64,000 nt of DNA from Delphinus delphis (lineage: Eukaryota; Chordata; Mammalia; Artiodactyla; Delphinidae): NCBI RefSeq assembly GCF_949987515.2, contig NC_082690.1, forward strand, positions 107,072,400 to 107,136,399, given 5' to 3'. Below the pieces are notes generated by a model. It saw only the letters and a program-made list of their open reading frames with translations, ran no database searches and was not told the origin of the DNA. Shown in pieces: positions 32,046-44,799 of the stretch (its first letter is position 1; each line of letters begins with the position of its first letter). Position numbers and translations under genes: made by a program.

Positions 32046-33639
32046 ATAACAAGCAACCCGTAAAGCCCTTTTCACTCTCCGGAAATGCAGTGTCTAGAAC
32101 AATCTAGCACCTTGCCCCTGTCCCCACTAAATGCCCAGTAGAACCCACAATCACCATAACAAGCAACCCGCCACCCTGCATTTCCCAGACACTCCCTAGG
32201 GACGGTCCCCCCACAACCACCCTGAACACTGCTGTCTCAGATGACGCCGGCCCCTGGGGAGCCCAGGGCTCCTTGTTCCTCATCCCCTCCCCAAGTCTCG
32301 AGCCCCTGACACCCCTATGAAGTTTCCTCCTTGCAGATTTCATCCCCGTAAGCAAATCACACAGGCAAAAGGCTGCGGAGGGCGGAACCGGTGCGCACTC
32401 CGCCTCTGCGCAGGCTCAGCTGGCAGCGCCCCACAGCTATACCACCATCCTCAGCCGTCACCCTCATTTCAAAGAGGTGGAGATTGAGGCCCAGGGAGGA
32501 GGAGAGACTGGGACTAACGCTCACTGCATGCCTCCCAGGTGCCACGTGCAGTGTGTCCTTGCTGCTCTCGGCATCCCTGAGAGAGACATCATCCCATTTC
32601 ACAGAAGGGAAGACCGAGGCTCAGAGAGGCAAGGAACTTTGTTCTGGGTCACGTCACCAAAGCTGTTTGGTGGCAAAGCCAGAACCAGGAGCTAGGACTC
32701 CTAATTCTAAGTCAATACACCCTCCCACCTCCGTGAGGAAGGACAGAGGGGCTCAGACACCCCTCGCCTCTCCCACGGTGGCCGCGGGATCCCTGTGAGC
32801 CTCCAAAACCAGACTGTGCACCCTGACCCTCTGAGTCAGCGCTCAGAGGGAGCAGCCGCCCTGGTGCCACCCGGTCTCTGCCAGGCGCTGCCGTGGCCCC
32901 ATGGGCAGGGTGGCATGTGTCTTCCCTGGGCCAGGAGGTGATTAATGACCTCGCAGGGAGGATGAGCAGGTAGGACCAGGCGCAGGCATCCCAGCTGAGG
33001 CGAGTTTCTCTGTCTGGCTGGTTTCTCTGCAGCTGTTTTCACTTCGCTCCGGAAAATCAGCTTTCCTGCCTTGCCCAGCCTCCTGCCGCCCCTACTCCAA
33101 AAACACCACCTTTGCCCTTGTCCCCCGCCTGGTTCTGCCACTGCTTCCAGCGCTGTGCCTGCTCCCGAGCCTGGCATTCAAGGCCTCGTGCCAACTTCAG
33201 CTTCATCCCGTTTCCTGACACAAGCCCTCTCCTCTGGCCAAATTCCTCCCGTCCCCAAAACGTGCCCCAGCTTTCCTGCCTCTGAGCCTTTGTCTGTGAC
33301 TCCCCCCATGTCCGCCCTCCTCCCTCCATTTCTCCTCCTGGGCTGAGAGGGCAGGTTTGGAGGTAGAGGAACCTGATTATAATCCTGACTTTGCCTTCGT
33401 ATCAAGCTGTGAGACATCGGGCAAATTCCCGTACCTCTGTGAGCTTCAGTTTCTTCGTGTGTAAAATGTCATTCAACTCAATGCATATTGATTGAAATCC
33501 TGCTGTGTCCACAGCAGTCTGGGAACTCAGCAGCTTGGAAATCTTCTTTTTCACTGTCTATCCTTTCGTACCTTTTCAATGCTGTGTTACATGCAAGTGT
33601 TCGTTAATTCATTTTTTTTAATTTTTTAAAGATTTTTTG
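32046..33639. other. Spacer with MIR and L2 pieces
   Basis: Minus-strand MIR text at about 32450-32510 (AGGTGGAGATTGAGGCCCAG) and 32590-32700 (CCATTTCACAGAAGGGAAGA). Possible L2 at 33170-33330. Plus-strand MIR at about 33360-33470 (CGGGCAAATTCCCGTACCTC). No gene is seen. Confidence 0.55.
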
Positions 33640-33758
33640 ATAATTTTTTATGGTTTTTCTTAATTGAAGTATAGTGTGTTAGTTTACACTAACACAATGT
33701 GTGTTACAATGTGTGTTAGTTTCAGGTGTACCGCGAGTGATTCCGTTATATATACATA

Positions 33759-33794
<36 letters not shown>

Positions 33795-33940
33795 GGAATA
33801 TATGTATATTCTTTTTCAAGTTCTTTTCCCCTATAGGTTATTACAAAATATTGAGTAGAGTTCCCTGTGCTGTACAGTAGGTCTACTTTATATATTATTG
33901 TTTATCTATTTTATATAGTGTGTCTATGTGACTCCCAATA
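33640..33940 (-). mobile_element. Cetartiodactyl-type L1 3'UTR, with internal (GT)n
   Basis: Reverse text of the same 3' end seen at 30.8 kb: TAATTGAAGTATAGTGTGTT, GTTTCAGGTGTACCGC, AGTTCCCTGTGCTGTACAGT. A (GT)n run has expanded at 33762-33790. Confidence 0.85.
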
Positions 33941-34230
33941 AAATTTTTATTAAAATAATAATTCCTAATGAAATAAGACTTAGAAAAGGGAAAGATATCT
34001 CGCTCCAAAGGCTGCCACGAGGATGAAGGGAAATTTTACATGTGAAGTACCCGGTCTAGTGTCCAGCAAAGAAGTGCTCACCAAATCACAGCTTCATCAA
34101 AATGCTGCCCTCTCAGCTCCTCTAATAAGACTTCTTCAGTTAAACCTGATCCCCACCTCCTCCAGGGTCTCATGACACCTTTGCTTGTCCTATTTCATCC
34201 ATCCATCCATCCACCCATCCAGCCCCAATA
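33941..34230. other. Spacer with short (ATCC)n
   Basis: CATCCATCCATCCATCCACC lies at about 34197. Nothing else recognised. Confidence 0.5.
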
Positions 34231-34870
34231 CAGCTATCCACTCATCAATTATTTATTGCATACTTACAATGTGCCAGGGCCTCTGCCGGGAGGGCAGGAG
34301 ATAATGACAAAACAGTCCCAGTCCTTCCCCTCATGGGGACAGCTGTCAGGCGGGGGAGAGGCACCACCAGAAAATATTTACTATACAGCATTCGAGCTTT
34401 GCTAGATTATGTACAGAGTAAGTGCGCGCCATGGAGCACACAGAGGTGGCGCATGACTTGCAGAAAGGCAGCATCTAAGTCGAGACCTGAAGGTGGCACA
34501 GGCAGGTAAAGACAGGAGGCGTGTTCCCTGCGAAGGGTGGGAGGTAAGGTCAGTGCGGAGAACACGATGGAGCGTTGAGCTTGAAGTTGAGAGAAACACA
34601 GGCCTGGAGAGGTGACAAGGGACCTCGTAGTCACATGAGGAATTTGAACTTTGTCCCAAGAGCAGGCTTGGAGGGTGTCAAGCAAGGAAGGGCATGATAA
34701 GGGTTGGGTCGGGAGCCCTGAGTCTGGCGGCACTGTGGACAGTGGGCTGGAGGGATGGGAGGCAGGGGTGAGCAGAAGTGGTGCAAGGGAGCCCGCTGGA
34801 AAGCTGAAGCAGAGACGCCTGGGGCAGGAGAAGGTGATGGGGGCTGAGCAGGGCACGGGCAGCGGGGTCG
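34231..34870 (-). mobile_element. L2 LINE fragment, ancient
   Basis: Starts with reversed L2 3' end (CATACTTACAATGTGCCAGG, 34259) and continues through GACCTGAAGGTGGCACAG (34484) and CAAGGAAGGGCATGATAAGG (34681) in family order. Related text resumes at about 35960-36120, so the MLT1 LTR at 35.5 kb may have split a longer copy. Confidence 0.6.
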
Positions 34871-35522
34871 AGAGAACAGGATGAGATCAGAAGATTGCCC
34901 CCAACTCTTTATCATGAAGCTCTTCATCCTGCAGGAAAGTTGGAAGAACAGTTGGCGACCACGGTCTCCACTTGGATTCAACAGTTATTACCGTGTTCCT
35001 CTTTTGCCTTCGCTCAGTAGATAGATAGCGAGACAGGTAGATTTCCTTTTTCTGAACCACTTGAAATTGCAGTCATGACGGTGCTTTGTCCCAGGGCCCT
35101 TCAGCTGCATCTCCCCGCGTAAGGTCATTTTCCTCCTTAACCACAAGACCAGTATCACACTGGAAGTTCGACAGGATGGCATCTGGTGTCCAGTCCGAGT
35201 TCAGATTTCCCCAGGTATTCCAAGAATGTCTTTCCGAGTTGGGTTTTGTTTGTTTTGAAATCCAGGGACCCGTCAAGTTTCCAGGATTGCATCTCTTTGG
35301 CTTTTAAGGAAGATTAGGGAGGTGGAACGTGCAGGGCTTGGTGAGTCATTGTATGTCGGGGTAGAGGGCAGGGACGAGTCCGGGGGACGGCTGGGGCTCT
35401 GGCTTGGGCAGCACGGCTGCGGTTCCCCAGACGAGGAGTTCCGGAATAGGAACAGATGTCGAGAGAGGAGCGTCTGGTAGGCAGGTGGAAATGCAGGGGT
35501 GACATTCGGGGTCATGGTGGGA
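34871..35522. other. Spacer, no gene seen
   Basis: No recognised exon. It may be diverged L2-flanking sequence. Confidence 0.4.
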
Positions 35523-35960
35523 GACAGATTGGAGCTGCCATAACAAGTGACCACAAACTGGCTGCTTTAAAACAACAGAAATTTATTCGCTCGTGGTTCA
35601 GGAGGCCAGATATCTGAAATCACGGTATCAGCATGGCCGTGCTCCCTCCATAGACTCAGGGAAGGATCCTTCCTTGCGTCTTCCAGCCTCTGGTGGTTTC
35701 CGGCGATCCTTGGTGTACCTTGAGTTACAGCTGCATCCCTCCGACCTCTGCCCCCTTCTGGTACTTGACCTTCTCCCCTTTGTGTCTTCACACGGTCCTC
35801 TTGCAAGGATGTCAGTCACTGGATTTAGGGTCCACCCTATTCTAGTGTGACCCCATCTTAACTAACTGCATCTGCAAAGACCCTATTTCCAAATAAGCTC
35901 ACATGCTGAAGTTCCAGGTAAACGTGAATTTTAGGGGGGACACGATTCAACCCACTACAG
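35523..35960 (-). mobile_element. MLT1-type MaLR LTR
   Basis: Reverse order: TTTAAAACAACAGAAATTTA, CCAGCCTCTGGTGGTTTCC, CACTGGATTTAGGGTCCACC, TTTCCAAATAAGCTCACATG and GACACGATTCAACCCACTAC. Confidence 0.88.
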
Positions 35961-37315
35961 GGACCATAGAACTGTCTAGATGGTCATTGAAACCTCAGGA
36001 AAGGATGTGATTCCCCGGGGAGTACAGATGGAGAGGAGGGCTCGGGATGGAGCCTTATGGGATCCCCATGTTTAAGGGGGTCGCCGTAGGGTGAGGAGCC
36101 CTAAAAAGCGACCAGGGGGTTTGGCCACAGCTGGGAGGGGGAGGAGGGTGTGGGGTGAACAGGGCAGAGTGCCGTGGGTACCAAGTAAGAGATGCGCTGA
36201 GCCGGGGCTCTGGATTCCAGGAAGAGAGCAGTTTCCGGGGACTGCTTGGGGAAAACCCAGACCGCACAGGATTTCGGTTTTAACGTTCGCACACTGGCCT
36301 TGGAGCAATCTTTGAGGCCAGTGGAGTAGTCATGGCTCTTCTGATGTATTGCTTCTCTGATGCTGTCAGTGCTTCCTGTAGGACCGGAAGCCCCTCCAAA
36401 TTAGGGACCCACACCTGCTCTTGTTCACCGTGACACTCAGAGCCCCCAGGGCAGTGCCAGCATGTAACAGGCATTCGGAGTACCTGTGAAGTGAGCCGGT
36501 GACTGGGGCCAGCCTCCTGGCTACCGCTGGGCCTTTGATCTGGCCGAGGTCCCCAGTGTCGGAGAAGGGGCACCCCTGATGCTGTTCACCCCAATACTCA
36601 CCACCTTCACGCTCCCCACGCAGGATGAGGCAACACGTGGAGCCACTGAGAGGGAAACCCGTCCCTTCCCCTACCCCCGACTCCCTGAGTGTGGAAGGAA
36701 TGAGGGAGACTACATCGTAATAATAATAATCACAGTGGACCTGCACGGGCGGGCTGGGAATCCAGACCTCCGTGTGGCTGCCACGGTCCTTGTGTCTGCC
36801 CAGCAAGCGTCCCCCAGGCCCGGTGCATTGGCCCCGCCGGTCAGCCTGCCCTTCCTTCTCCACCGCCTGCCCCAGACGGCTTTAGCTCAGCCCAAAGCCC
36901 AGAGGAGCCACTCCTGGCTCGGCCTGGCTCGCCACGCCGCACCAGTGAGGTTTGCTGCTCTGGATGGGTTTGGTCTCTTCAGTTTTTACTCGGAGTCCTT
37001 AATCTCTTTCTCACAAGAGACTGTAACTTGTCATCCCCAGGCAGGTTGCCGCTTGGCCAGTGGGTGGGAACCTGCGGCTCTGCTCCCACACCCCTCTGGA
37101 GCCCCAGCTGGCACAGCTGCAGCGGGAGGAGCCTGCAGGCGTGGGAAAGGGGCAGAGCCACCCCACCCTGCCCCCGCTCCTCCTGGCGGCCGGCTGGGGG
37201 CCCGCCTCACTGTCCCAGGGGGCCCCAGGAAAGGGGCTGGGAGGGAGGAAGCCCCCTCTCCCTCTTTTTTTTCCATATATAAGTGCATCTTTGGGGCTGT
37301 CATCTGGGAATTCAA
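35961..37315. other. Spacer, no gene seen
   Basis: Possible L2 remainder at 35960-36120 and MIR-like text near 36460-36490 and 36590-36680. The 279-residue open frame across 36579-37418 ends inside a SINE and has no recognisable domain. Confidence 0.45.
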
Positions 37316-37462
37316 TTTTATTTATTTATTTATCTATCTATTTTTAATTTTTTTGGCCGCGCTGTGCGGAATGCGGGATCTTAGTTCCCCAACCGGGGAC
37401 GGAACCCGTGCCCCCTGAATTGGGAGCACGGAATCTTAACCACCGGACTACCAGGCAAGTCC
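37316..37462 (-). mobile_element. CHR-type SINE
   Basis: TTTATTTATTTATTTATC tail, then GCGGGATCTTAGTTCCCCAA, CGGAACCCGTGCCCCCTGAA and a CGGACTACCAGGCAAGTCCC head in reverse. Confidence 0.9.
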
Positions 37463-37599
37463 CCCACCTCTCCCTTTTGCGGAATTTCCCTTCCCTCAGG
37501 CAGAGCAAATCTGAGTACCCCCCATCTTTGGGAAGAGGGGGTGAAGTGTCCAGTAGACGCCCCAGCCTCAGCGAACACCCTCCTCCCAGCCTTTGCGCT

Positions 37600-37885
37600 G
37601 CTGGTGCCTCTGCATGGACCTTCTTCCCCCACTCTCCTCACATGACTAACTCTTACTTGTTCTTTCTGTCCTGCCTTTGATGTTGCTTCTTCCAGGAAGA
37701 CTGCCCTGCTTTTCCTGGGCCAGAGGTGGTGCCTTCCCCCAGGCTCCCAGACCCCACCACCTCCTTTCCCCTGCACTCTGTCTACACCCACAGGGGATTT
37801 AGGTTCCTCGAGGGCCGAGGCCATGTCCTCTTGCCCTCCCTGTGTCCTCGGCACCTGGGCCCACGGAACCTCATAGACTTGCTGT
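37600..37885 (+). mobile_element. L2 LINE 3' end, ancient
   Basis: TGATGTTGCTTCTTCCAGGA, CTCGAGGGCCGAGGCCATGT and TGTCCTCGGCACCTGGGCCC follow L2 3'-end order on the + strand. Confidence 0.55.
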
Positions 37886-38029
37886 AGCTGGGACGGGAGT
37901 TGGCCTGGTGACCTCTCTCTCCCTCCTCTCCCAGGACCAAGCTCATCGCCTCACTGACTGAGGCTCCCGGCTTCCCCCTTCCCCACTGGGACCACAGCCA
38001 GGAGCTGCACGAAGAGCTGTGTGAGGGAC

Positions 38030-38300
38030 GGGGCAGGAGAGGCAAGCAGGGTGAGAGGGGCTCCTTGGCGGGGTGACCTCCTGGAAGAGGTGACTCTATG
38101 GCACGACAACTCAGAGACTGGGAGACGTCAGCTGTGTGAGAGGTCAGGTCAGAGAGTTCTGGGAAAAGAGGAACAGCCAGTGCAAATGCCCTGGGGCAGG
38201 AACCAGCCTGGCAGGTTTGAGAGCCACTAAGGCAGCCAGTGTGACTGCTGCTGGGTGAGTTGTGGATTTCATTCCAAGTGTGTCAGAGACCAGGGAGGAA
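38030..38300 (-). mobile_element. L2 LINE fragment, ancient
   Basis: GAGGAACAGCCAGTGCAAAT (38167), then CCTGGGGCAGGAACC and GCCAGTGTGACTGCTGCTGG are reversed L2 text. Confidence 0.6.
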
Positions 38301-38621
38301 CACAATCTGACTCAGCCTGGGCTGCTGCGGGCGGGCTTTCCTGAGCCAGGGTGGCCTGTTGGGTTGAGGCTGAGGGACAGGGCTCGAGGGGGATTCACAG
38401 TGGTCCCCACTCCTGCCCCCATCCTGCAGACGCTGGCCAGTACTTGGAGGTATTCCTGGAAGGCACTGCAAGGAGGAAAGCATCCACGTGGGGAGCAGAA
38501 GCACAGCTCAGCTTCCGGCTCCCAGAGGAAATATTAATCTTACACAGTGAGAAATAGGTCAGGGGCGAGAGAACCTGTTTTTCTGCCACCCACAGGGATG
38601 GAGACTGGGGCGCAAAGAGCA

Positions 38622-38717
38622 CTGAGTGGGATCTCAGTTCTCCGACCAGGGATGGAACCCGTGCCCCCTGCAGTGGAAGCACGGAGTCTTAACCACTGGA
38701 CCGCCAGGGAATTCCCA
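38622..38717 (-). mobile_element. CHR-type SINE fragment
   Basis: GTGGGATCTCAGTTCTCCGA, TGGAACCCGTGCCCCCTGCA and CTGGACCGCCAGGGAATTCC in reverse. No tail. Confidence 0.85.
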
Positions 38718-39359
38718 GGCACACAAGCCTTTAAACAAGGACAGCATGTCTTTTGTCTTAAACCCCATCTGGGTTTAAGATATTTGCACAAAGGTCTAAG
38801 TTAAATGTAAACAGGTGTTAAATTATTTGACAAAAAGGACCCGTCTTTTCCTCTCTTATTGGAAAGACCCTGCACTGCCATAGGGACCAGCTGTGTGACT
38901 GGAGCTGGCGTCCCACCCTGGCCCCTGGGGCGTCCAATAAGGTGTGCCCACCTGAGCCAAGCACTCCGATCTCCCCACCACCACTTACCCCCAAGTGAGC
39001 ATCCTGAACCGCAGGCTGGAATGTGCAGAAAATGAACTCAGCACCTGACTCCGAATCCTTCGCCCTCTGAAAAAACGTCTATTATGAAATAGTTCATTTA
39101 TACAGAAGAACAGAGGTGAAAATAACGAGATAACATGGACGCCCACGTACCACCGACCACTTAAGAAATAAAACAAGCCAGGACCAATCACGCCTTCTAG
39201 TGCACCTCATGCCCGGCTCCCCAGCACCCCACCCCACAGGTAACCAAGACCCTGGATTTCACTTTTATCTTCCCCTCTTCCTGGGTTCCTCCTGCCTCGT
39301 GCCAGCTGCTCTGTGGTCTTAGAGCGCACGTAGGACGTTGGTAGGGAATGTTTAATGTA
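38718..39359. other. Spacer, no gene seen
   Basis: 39050-39240 has diverged L1-like text (TTCATTTATACAGAAGAACA) too weak to assign. No exon. Confidence 0.4.
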
Positions 39360-40205
39360 TTTGTTTCCTGTAGTAAACTGGACTGCTTATGACAACAGAA
39401 ATGTATTCTCTCCCATCCTGGGGGCCCTAGACTTCTTTTTTTTTTTTAATTTCTTTTTTTATTTTTGGCTGCGTTGGGCCTTTGTTGCTGCGCGCGGGCT
39501 TTCTCTAGTTGTGGCGAGCGGGGGCCACTCTTCGTTGCTGTATGCGGGCTTCTCCTTGCGGTGGCTTCTCTTGTTGCGGAGCATGGGCTCTAGGCGCGCA
39601 GGCTTCAGTAGTTGTGGCATGCGGGCTCTAGAGCGCAGGCTCAGTAGTCGTGGCACGCGGGCTCTAGAGCGCAGGCTCAGTAGTTGTGGCGCACGGGCTT
39701 AGCTGCTCCGTGGCATGTGGGATCTTCCCAGACCAGGGCACGAACCCATGTCCCCTGCATCGACAGGCGGACTCTCAACCACTGCGCCACCAGGGAAGTC
39801 CCAGCCCTAGACTTTTTGATCAAGCACCTCCAACACCAGAAATCCAAAACGAAGACCAGAAATGAGGCCAGAAATCCGAAATGAAGGTGTGGGCAGGGTT
39901 GGCTCCTTCTCGAGGCTCAGAGGGAGAATCTGCCCCGTGCCGCTCCTCTAGCTCCCTGGGGTGGCCAAAACCCCTTGGCCCTCCAGGGCCTACAGCCGCA
40001 TCCCTCCAATCTCTGCCCCCGTCTTCACACGCCTTCTCCCCTGTGTGTCTGCGTCCTCTCCTCTTTCTATAAGGACACAGTCATTCTATGTGGGGCCCAC
40101 CCTAAATGCAGGATGGTCTCATCTTGACATCCTTAATTTGATTACATCTGCAAAGACCCTTATTCTAAGTAAGATTGCATTCACAGGGACCAGGACACAT
40201 CTACC
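39360..40205 (-). mobile_element. MLT1-type LTR split by a CHR-2 SINE
   Basis: ATGACAACAGAAATGTATTC (39390) and then, after the SINE, GCAGGGTTGGCTCCTTCTCG (39893), CCTCCAATCTCTGCCCCCGT (40004) and GATTACATCTGCAAAGACCC (40140) restore MaLR LTR order. The internal SINE is listed separately. Confidence 0.8.
39435..39802 (-). mobile_element. CHR-2 SINE, full length, with target-site duplication
   Basis: Poly(T), then GGGCTTTCTCTAGTTGTGGC and repeated TAGTTGTGG/GGGCTCTAGAGCGCAGGCT units, then the tRNA head in reverse ending ACCAGGGAAGTCCC. GCCCTAGACTT flanks both sides (39423 and 39804). The GCGGGCTCTAGAGCGCAGGC unit is present twice in tandem. Confidence 0.96.
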
Positions 40206-41917
40206 CGCCCACCGTTACATAGAGGAAGGTGCTTGATATTTACTTAGCGATGGAGGTGTTGATGCAAAAGCCTAGGGTACCCCGTAGAGTGGGAGTGTTT
40301 CTGGCATGGCCTCTCCTTTCAGGGCGGGACCACATCTTACGCCTTGAGGTCCCCCAGCTGCTCAATGGGATGGAGGAGATGGGGTCTGGTCGGGGCTGCT
40401 GGAGGCTCACTCAGGAGCCCTCTCAGGCTTATTAGGATGGGCCAAGCACAGAGGCGCAGCCAGGTCTTCCCGCCCGCACCTGGCGGCCACAGCACCGCCA
40501 TCTTGCCCACCACCCTCCCCCATCAGACTAGGTTAGAGCAGCGCTGCCACTGCTGTCAGCCCTCCTTGCTCCCATCCTTTCCAGCGGGGCATGTCTCACC
40601 ATGTGATTGAAGAAATGCTGGGGTAATTACTTCTTTAAGGCTTATCTCCTCCCCAGGATCCTGCCTGTCCGGTTCCTTCCTCCCCTGTAGGCCCTCGAGA
40701 GATCACTGTGCCCTGAATGAATGAGGTCAGGTGTGGGTGATCCGAACCCTTCCTGCCCTGGTCCGAGGGAGCCTGCAGGGTGGGCGGCGTCGCAGTGAGG
40801 CACCCGACCCGTCCAGGGGGAAGGAACTGCTCCACATGGGCTCCCTGGGACCCTTCCGGGGACAGCAGCTGTTCCACAGGTGATGACTGCCCACCTGCTC
40901 GGTGCTGGAGATCAAGGTAGAGAGCCAGGCAGAGGGGCAGAGTGCTGCCAGGCCCCGCCTCCCGACCGAGAGCAGACCCTGCCCTGGGCCCTCCCCCATG
41001 CCTCCTCCATCCTCCCTGTGCAAAGCCTCTGCCTACAACTCCCACGCTGGGAAGCCCGGTAAAGAGAGCCCACGTGTTCCCATCCTGCCCTGTGTGAAAG
41101 CCCAGACCAGCCAGCGCTGTGAATTACCGCGGACGGACAGGCCCTGGGATGGGCACTTCCCAGAACTCCGGCTGTGAGCCTGCCCGGCTTTTCTTTGGCG
41201 CTCAGCTCTTAGAAATCCCTGGGGGCAGCACCTCCCAGCACAGCGTGGGCGGATTTGTGTTCCAGTTGTCCGGCTTCTTCCGGGAATTGGCAAACTCCTT
41301 TTCACAGCCCTGCCCCTCACACCCTGCCTGGAGCCTTCATGGGTGTTCACACACTCTGCTGCTGCCTGGGTCAAGGAAGGCATTACTCAGGTCTAAATAT
41401 TTTGATCCAAAAAAAAAAATCCCCACACCCACTGCCCAAGAAATGGGCCTCGTTTCCCTTTCTTCGTCCTGAACCGCAGCCAGCAGGTCCTGAGGACGCT
41501 GGGCCGGAGAAGACGGTGACCGTGCGCCCCGTCAGTCCCTGCCAAGCTGGGAGCCACCCCTGCCAACAGCACCTTCTCATCCGGGCCAGGAGAAGGTACG
41601 GCCAGGGGGTTGCCTGGGCAGCGGGCAGCGGAGGAGCTGAGGCAGGGTCGGGTGAGGAGGGTGGGGTGGGGCAGGAGCACCGTGGGGTTGGAGCAGGCGG
41701 TCAAGGCTCCATTTGTGGGAAGTAAGTTTGCCTCATGTGTGGGGATGCTTTTCCTTTCACCCTGGATCTGACTCACCTGCTAAAACCTGCTATTTTGACC
41801 TAAACTTACATGCTATCTAGAGAAGCGGCCTGTAATGAACATCAGATGTGTGAACATCTATACAGCACAAGAAAATCACAGGTGCCTCCCTAAACATGGT
41901 ATAAACACACAGGATGA
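40206..41917. other. Spacer of about 1.7 kb, no gene seen
   Basis: GC-rich, low in recognisable repeats, with a short A9 run at 41409-41418. Several open frames of about 80-150 codons on both strands show no domain and no exon-like structure. Confidence 0.45.
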
Positions 41918-42050
41918 TGGGAATTCCCTGGTGGTCCAGCGGTTAGGACTCGGTGCTTCCACTGCTGGGACCTCGGGTTCGACCCCTGGTCGGGGAACTA
42001 AGATCCCAGAAGCAACGCAGCGCAGCCAAAAAAAACCCCAAAACAACAAC
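41918..42050 (+). mobile_element. CHR-type short SINE
   Basis: GGAATTCCCTGGTGGTCCAG, GTTCGACCCCTGGTCGGGGA and GAACTAAGATCCCAGAAGC, then an A/C-rich tail running into (CA)n. Confidence 0.9.
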
Positions 42051-42459
42051 AAAAACCACACACACACAATTAGACAACGTCAGAAGCCAGGTTGAAGAAA
42101 TCTTCCAGAAGCTACACGTAAAGGCAAATTGTCATTAACCGTTTACAGACTCACCAATGTGGGGTAAAGAAACGACTGTAGGTGTTCTTCAGGCATAGTA
42201 GTAAAAAATATCATTAAAAAATGGGGATTTGAGAACCCGCCCCCAGCTCGGGTATTACCAGATTCCTTTTTAAAACAAGTTTCTCAATGGGGTAAAATGT
42301 ATGCTGCAGTCCTTGAGTCCACCCTGGCCGTTCCAGCTTGGACTAGTCAATGGTCAGACCTTGTAAATGGAAATGTGATAGGCAGGAAGTTAACACTGAA
42401 GGTGGGGGGAGATTACTGGTGTATCTACCTCATAACCAAGGACGCTGCTGAGGCAGGCT
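42051..42459. other. Spacer, no gene seen
   Basis: No recognised feature beyond a short (CA)n at 42057-42067. Confidence 0.5.
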
Positions 42460-42845
42460 GTCGTGGGCAGATCTGTGTTCCCCAAATTCATGTGTCGGAG
42501 TCCTGACCCCCAGCATTTCAGAATGTGACTGTATTTGGAGTTGGGGGTCTCTCAAGAAGTGATTAAAGAAAAATGAGGTCACTAGGGCGCGTCCCAATCC
42601 CATAGGACTGATGTCCTTATGAGAAGAGGAGAAAAGGACACAGACACACACAGAGGGACGACCCCGTGAGGACACAGGGAGAAGATGGCCGTCTACAGGC
42701 CGAGGAGAGAGGCCTCAGGAGGACCCAGCCCTGCCCACACCTGGATCTGGGATGCCAGCCTCCAGGACTGGAGACAATAAATGTCTGCTGTTTAAGCCCC
42801 CCAGGCTGTGGAACTTTGTTACAGCAGCTCTAGCAAACTAAAACA
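42460..42845 (+). mobile_element. MLT1/MST-type MaLR LTR
   Basis: AGATCTGTGTTCCCCAAATT, GACTGATGTCCTTATGAGAA, GAAGATGGCCGTCTACAGG and GGAGACAATAAATGTCTGCT are in LTR order, ending near GCTCTAGCAAACTAAAACAC. Confidence 0.88.
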
Positions 42846-43933
42846 CATGCCAATCTCAAAGAAAAAGTTTTTCAGCTTTTTTTTTTGTTTTTTGGGGTTT
42901 TTTTGCATGAAATGCTAAGCCTTTGATTCCAAATTAACTTGGTGTTAGCAGTGAAGATGGACAACCAGACCCTCCAAGGCAAAGATCCAAAATGCACCTA
43001 AGAGCTCTGAGCTTGACACACGGACTCATCCGTTAATCGACGCTGAGTTCATGTCTGTCCACCTCTCTCTGGCTTCTCCTTGGGGAAACTCATTTCCCGT
43101 CCCATGTAATGGTAACGGTGGGGAGCAGAAGGGCAGAGAGGAGCTCTCAGCCACGGGGCAACCTCAACACTACTTCTCGATGTAGGGGATCCAACTGCTG
43201 CGAGCCCGTCTCCAGAGCCATTCATGGCTGCAACACGTATGACTTTCAAACCAGATGCAGTTTTTGTTTGCTTGTCTGTTTCGACGCTGGACACAGCTCT
43301 GCCGTCCTGATTTACTGTCTGATTTCAAGTGGCTCGACATGATCACGTCTGTTAAATAAATGAATGAAATGGATAAAAATGGCCACGCCCCACAGTTGTC
43401 ATGTCATCTATCAAAGTTAAAGTGATTTTAAGGAAGTGTCAGGAAGAAAGAAAAGGCTTTGCCGGCTGCAGTGAGATCATTCATTCAATCAAGGAAAGAG
43501 CTCAAACAACACGCTCGTTTCTTGTTCTGACTCCCAGGGCCCTGGGCACGGGTGCTGGGTGGCACAGCCTCTCGGTGTGACCCTCCTTCCTCAGTAAGTC
43601 AGCAATCGTGGTTTCCAAATTCCCAACAGTCATCTTTGAGACTTGGGAATGAGGTATCAGAATTCCCCAAACCCTAATTATGTTTCAAAACACTGTATTT
43701 ATATGATTTCAATAATGATGGACCCTAGTAAGCAGGTTCAGAGGTTTTCTGTAAAAAAAAAAAAAATCATACACTCGTGGCTTCTTATTATTATAAACTA
43801 ATATATTCTGACAATATTACATATTTTAATAACATGTGGGAAGGATCTCTATCTGATGTAGATATTGGATAACAGAAAACGTAAAAAGAAGGGACTATTA
43901 GCAAAAGACAAATGCCAATTAAAAATCATTTTA
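42846..43933. other. Spacer, no gene seen
   Basis: AT-richer DNA without a recognised transposon or exon. Confidence 0.5.
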
Positions 43934-44150
43934 GGGGCTTCCCTGGTGGCGCAGTGGTTGAGAGTCCGCCTGCCGATGCAGGGGACGCGGGTTCATGCCC
44001 CGGTCCGGGAAGATCCCACATGCCGCGGAGCGGCTGGGCCCGTGAGCCATGGCCGCTGAGCCTGTGCATCCGGAGCCTGTGCTCTGCAACGGGAGAGGCC
44101 ACAACAGTGAGAGGCCCGCGTACCGCAAAAAAAAAAAAAAAAAAAAAAAA
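43934..44150 (+). mobile_element. CHR-1 SINE with target-site duplication
   Basis: Full CHR-1 and a tail of about 24 A residues. TCATTTTA flanks it (43926-43933 and 44151-44158). Confidence 0.96.
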
Positions 44151-44158
44151 TCATTTTA

Positions 44159-44612
44159 ACATGGATGGACCTAGAGATTATGCTAAGTGAAGTAAGTCAG
44201 ACAGAGAAAGACAAATATCATATGATATCACTTATATGTGGATCTAAAAAAAAATTGATACAAATGAACTTATTTACAAAACAGGAAGAGACTCACAGAC
44301 TTAGAAAACAAATTTATGGTTACCAAAGGGGAAAGGAGGGGAGGAATAAATTAGGAGTTTGGGATTAACATATACACACTACTCTGTATAAAATAAATAA
44401 ACAACAAGGACCTACTCTATAGCACAGAGAACTATACTCAATATCTTGTAATAACCTATAATGGAAAAGAATCTGAAAAAGAATCTATATCTATATCTGT
44501 ATCTATCTATCTGTCTCTCTGTATATATCTGAATTACTTTGCTATACACCAGAAACTAATACAACATTGTAAATCAACTATTCTTTGATAAAAAAATAAA
44601 TTATTAAAAATG
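44159..44612 (+). mobile_element. Cetartiodactyl-type L1 3' end
   Basis: ACATGGATGGACCTAGAGAT, GTGAAGTAAGTCAGACAGAG and CTTTGCTATACACCAGAAAC. A (TATC)n tract arose inside at 44485-44520. Confidence 0.9.
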
Positions 44613-44799
44613 TAAAGATAATTCCACAAATATATGATATTAGAAAGATTAATTGCCCTGGATAGTCTAGAGCCTTTGTTTCATGACAAATATGCCAGTT
44701 GTAGAAAAACTTCTTTCACTTGACAATGATGTTGGTCAGATTTTTAGGAGTCCAAAGCATTCTTCGAGTTGGGCAATAGGAGAGTACAGGTTGCTTTTT

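Noticed and set aside
36579..37418. 279-codon open frame, plus strand
   Set aside because: No recognisable domain; ends inside a CHR SINE and crosses composition changes typical of chance frames.
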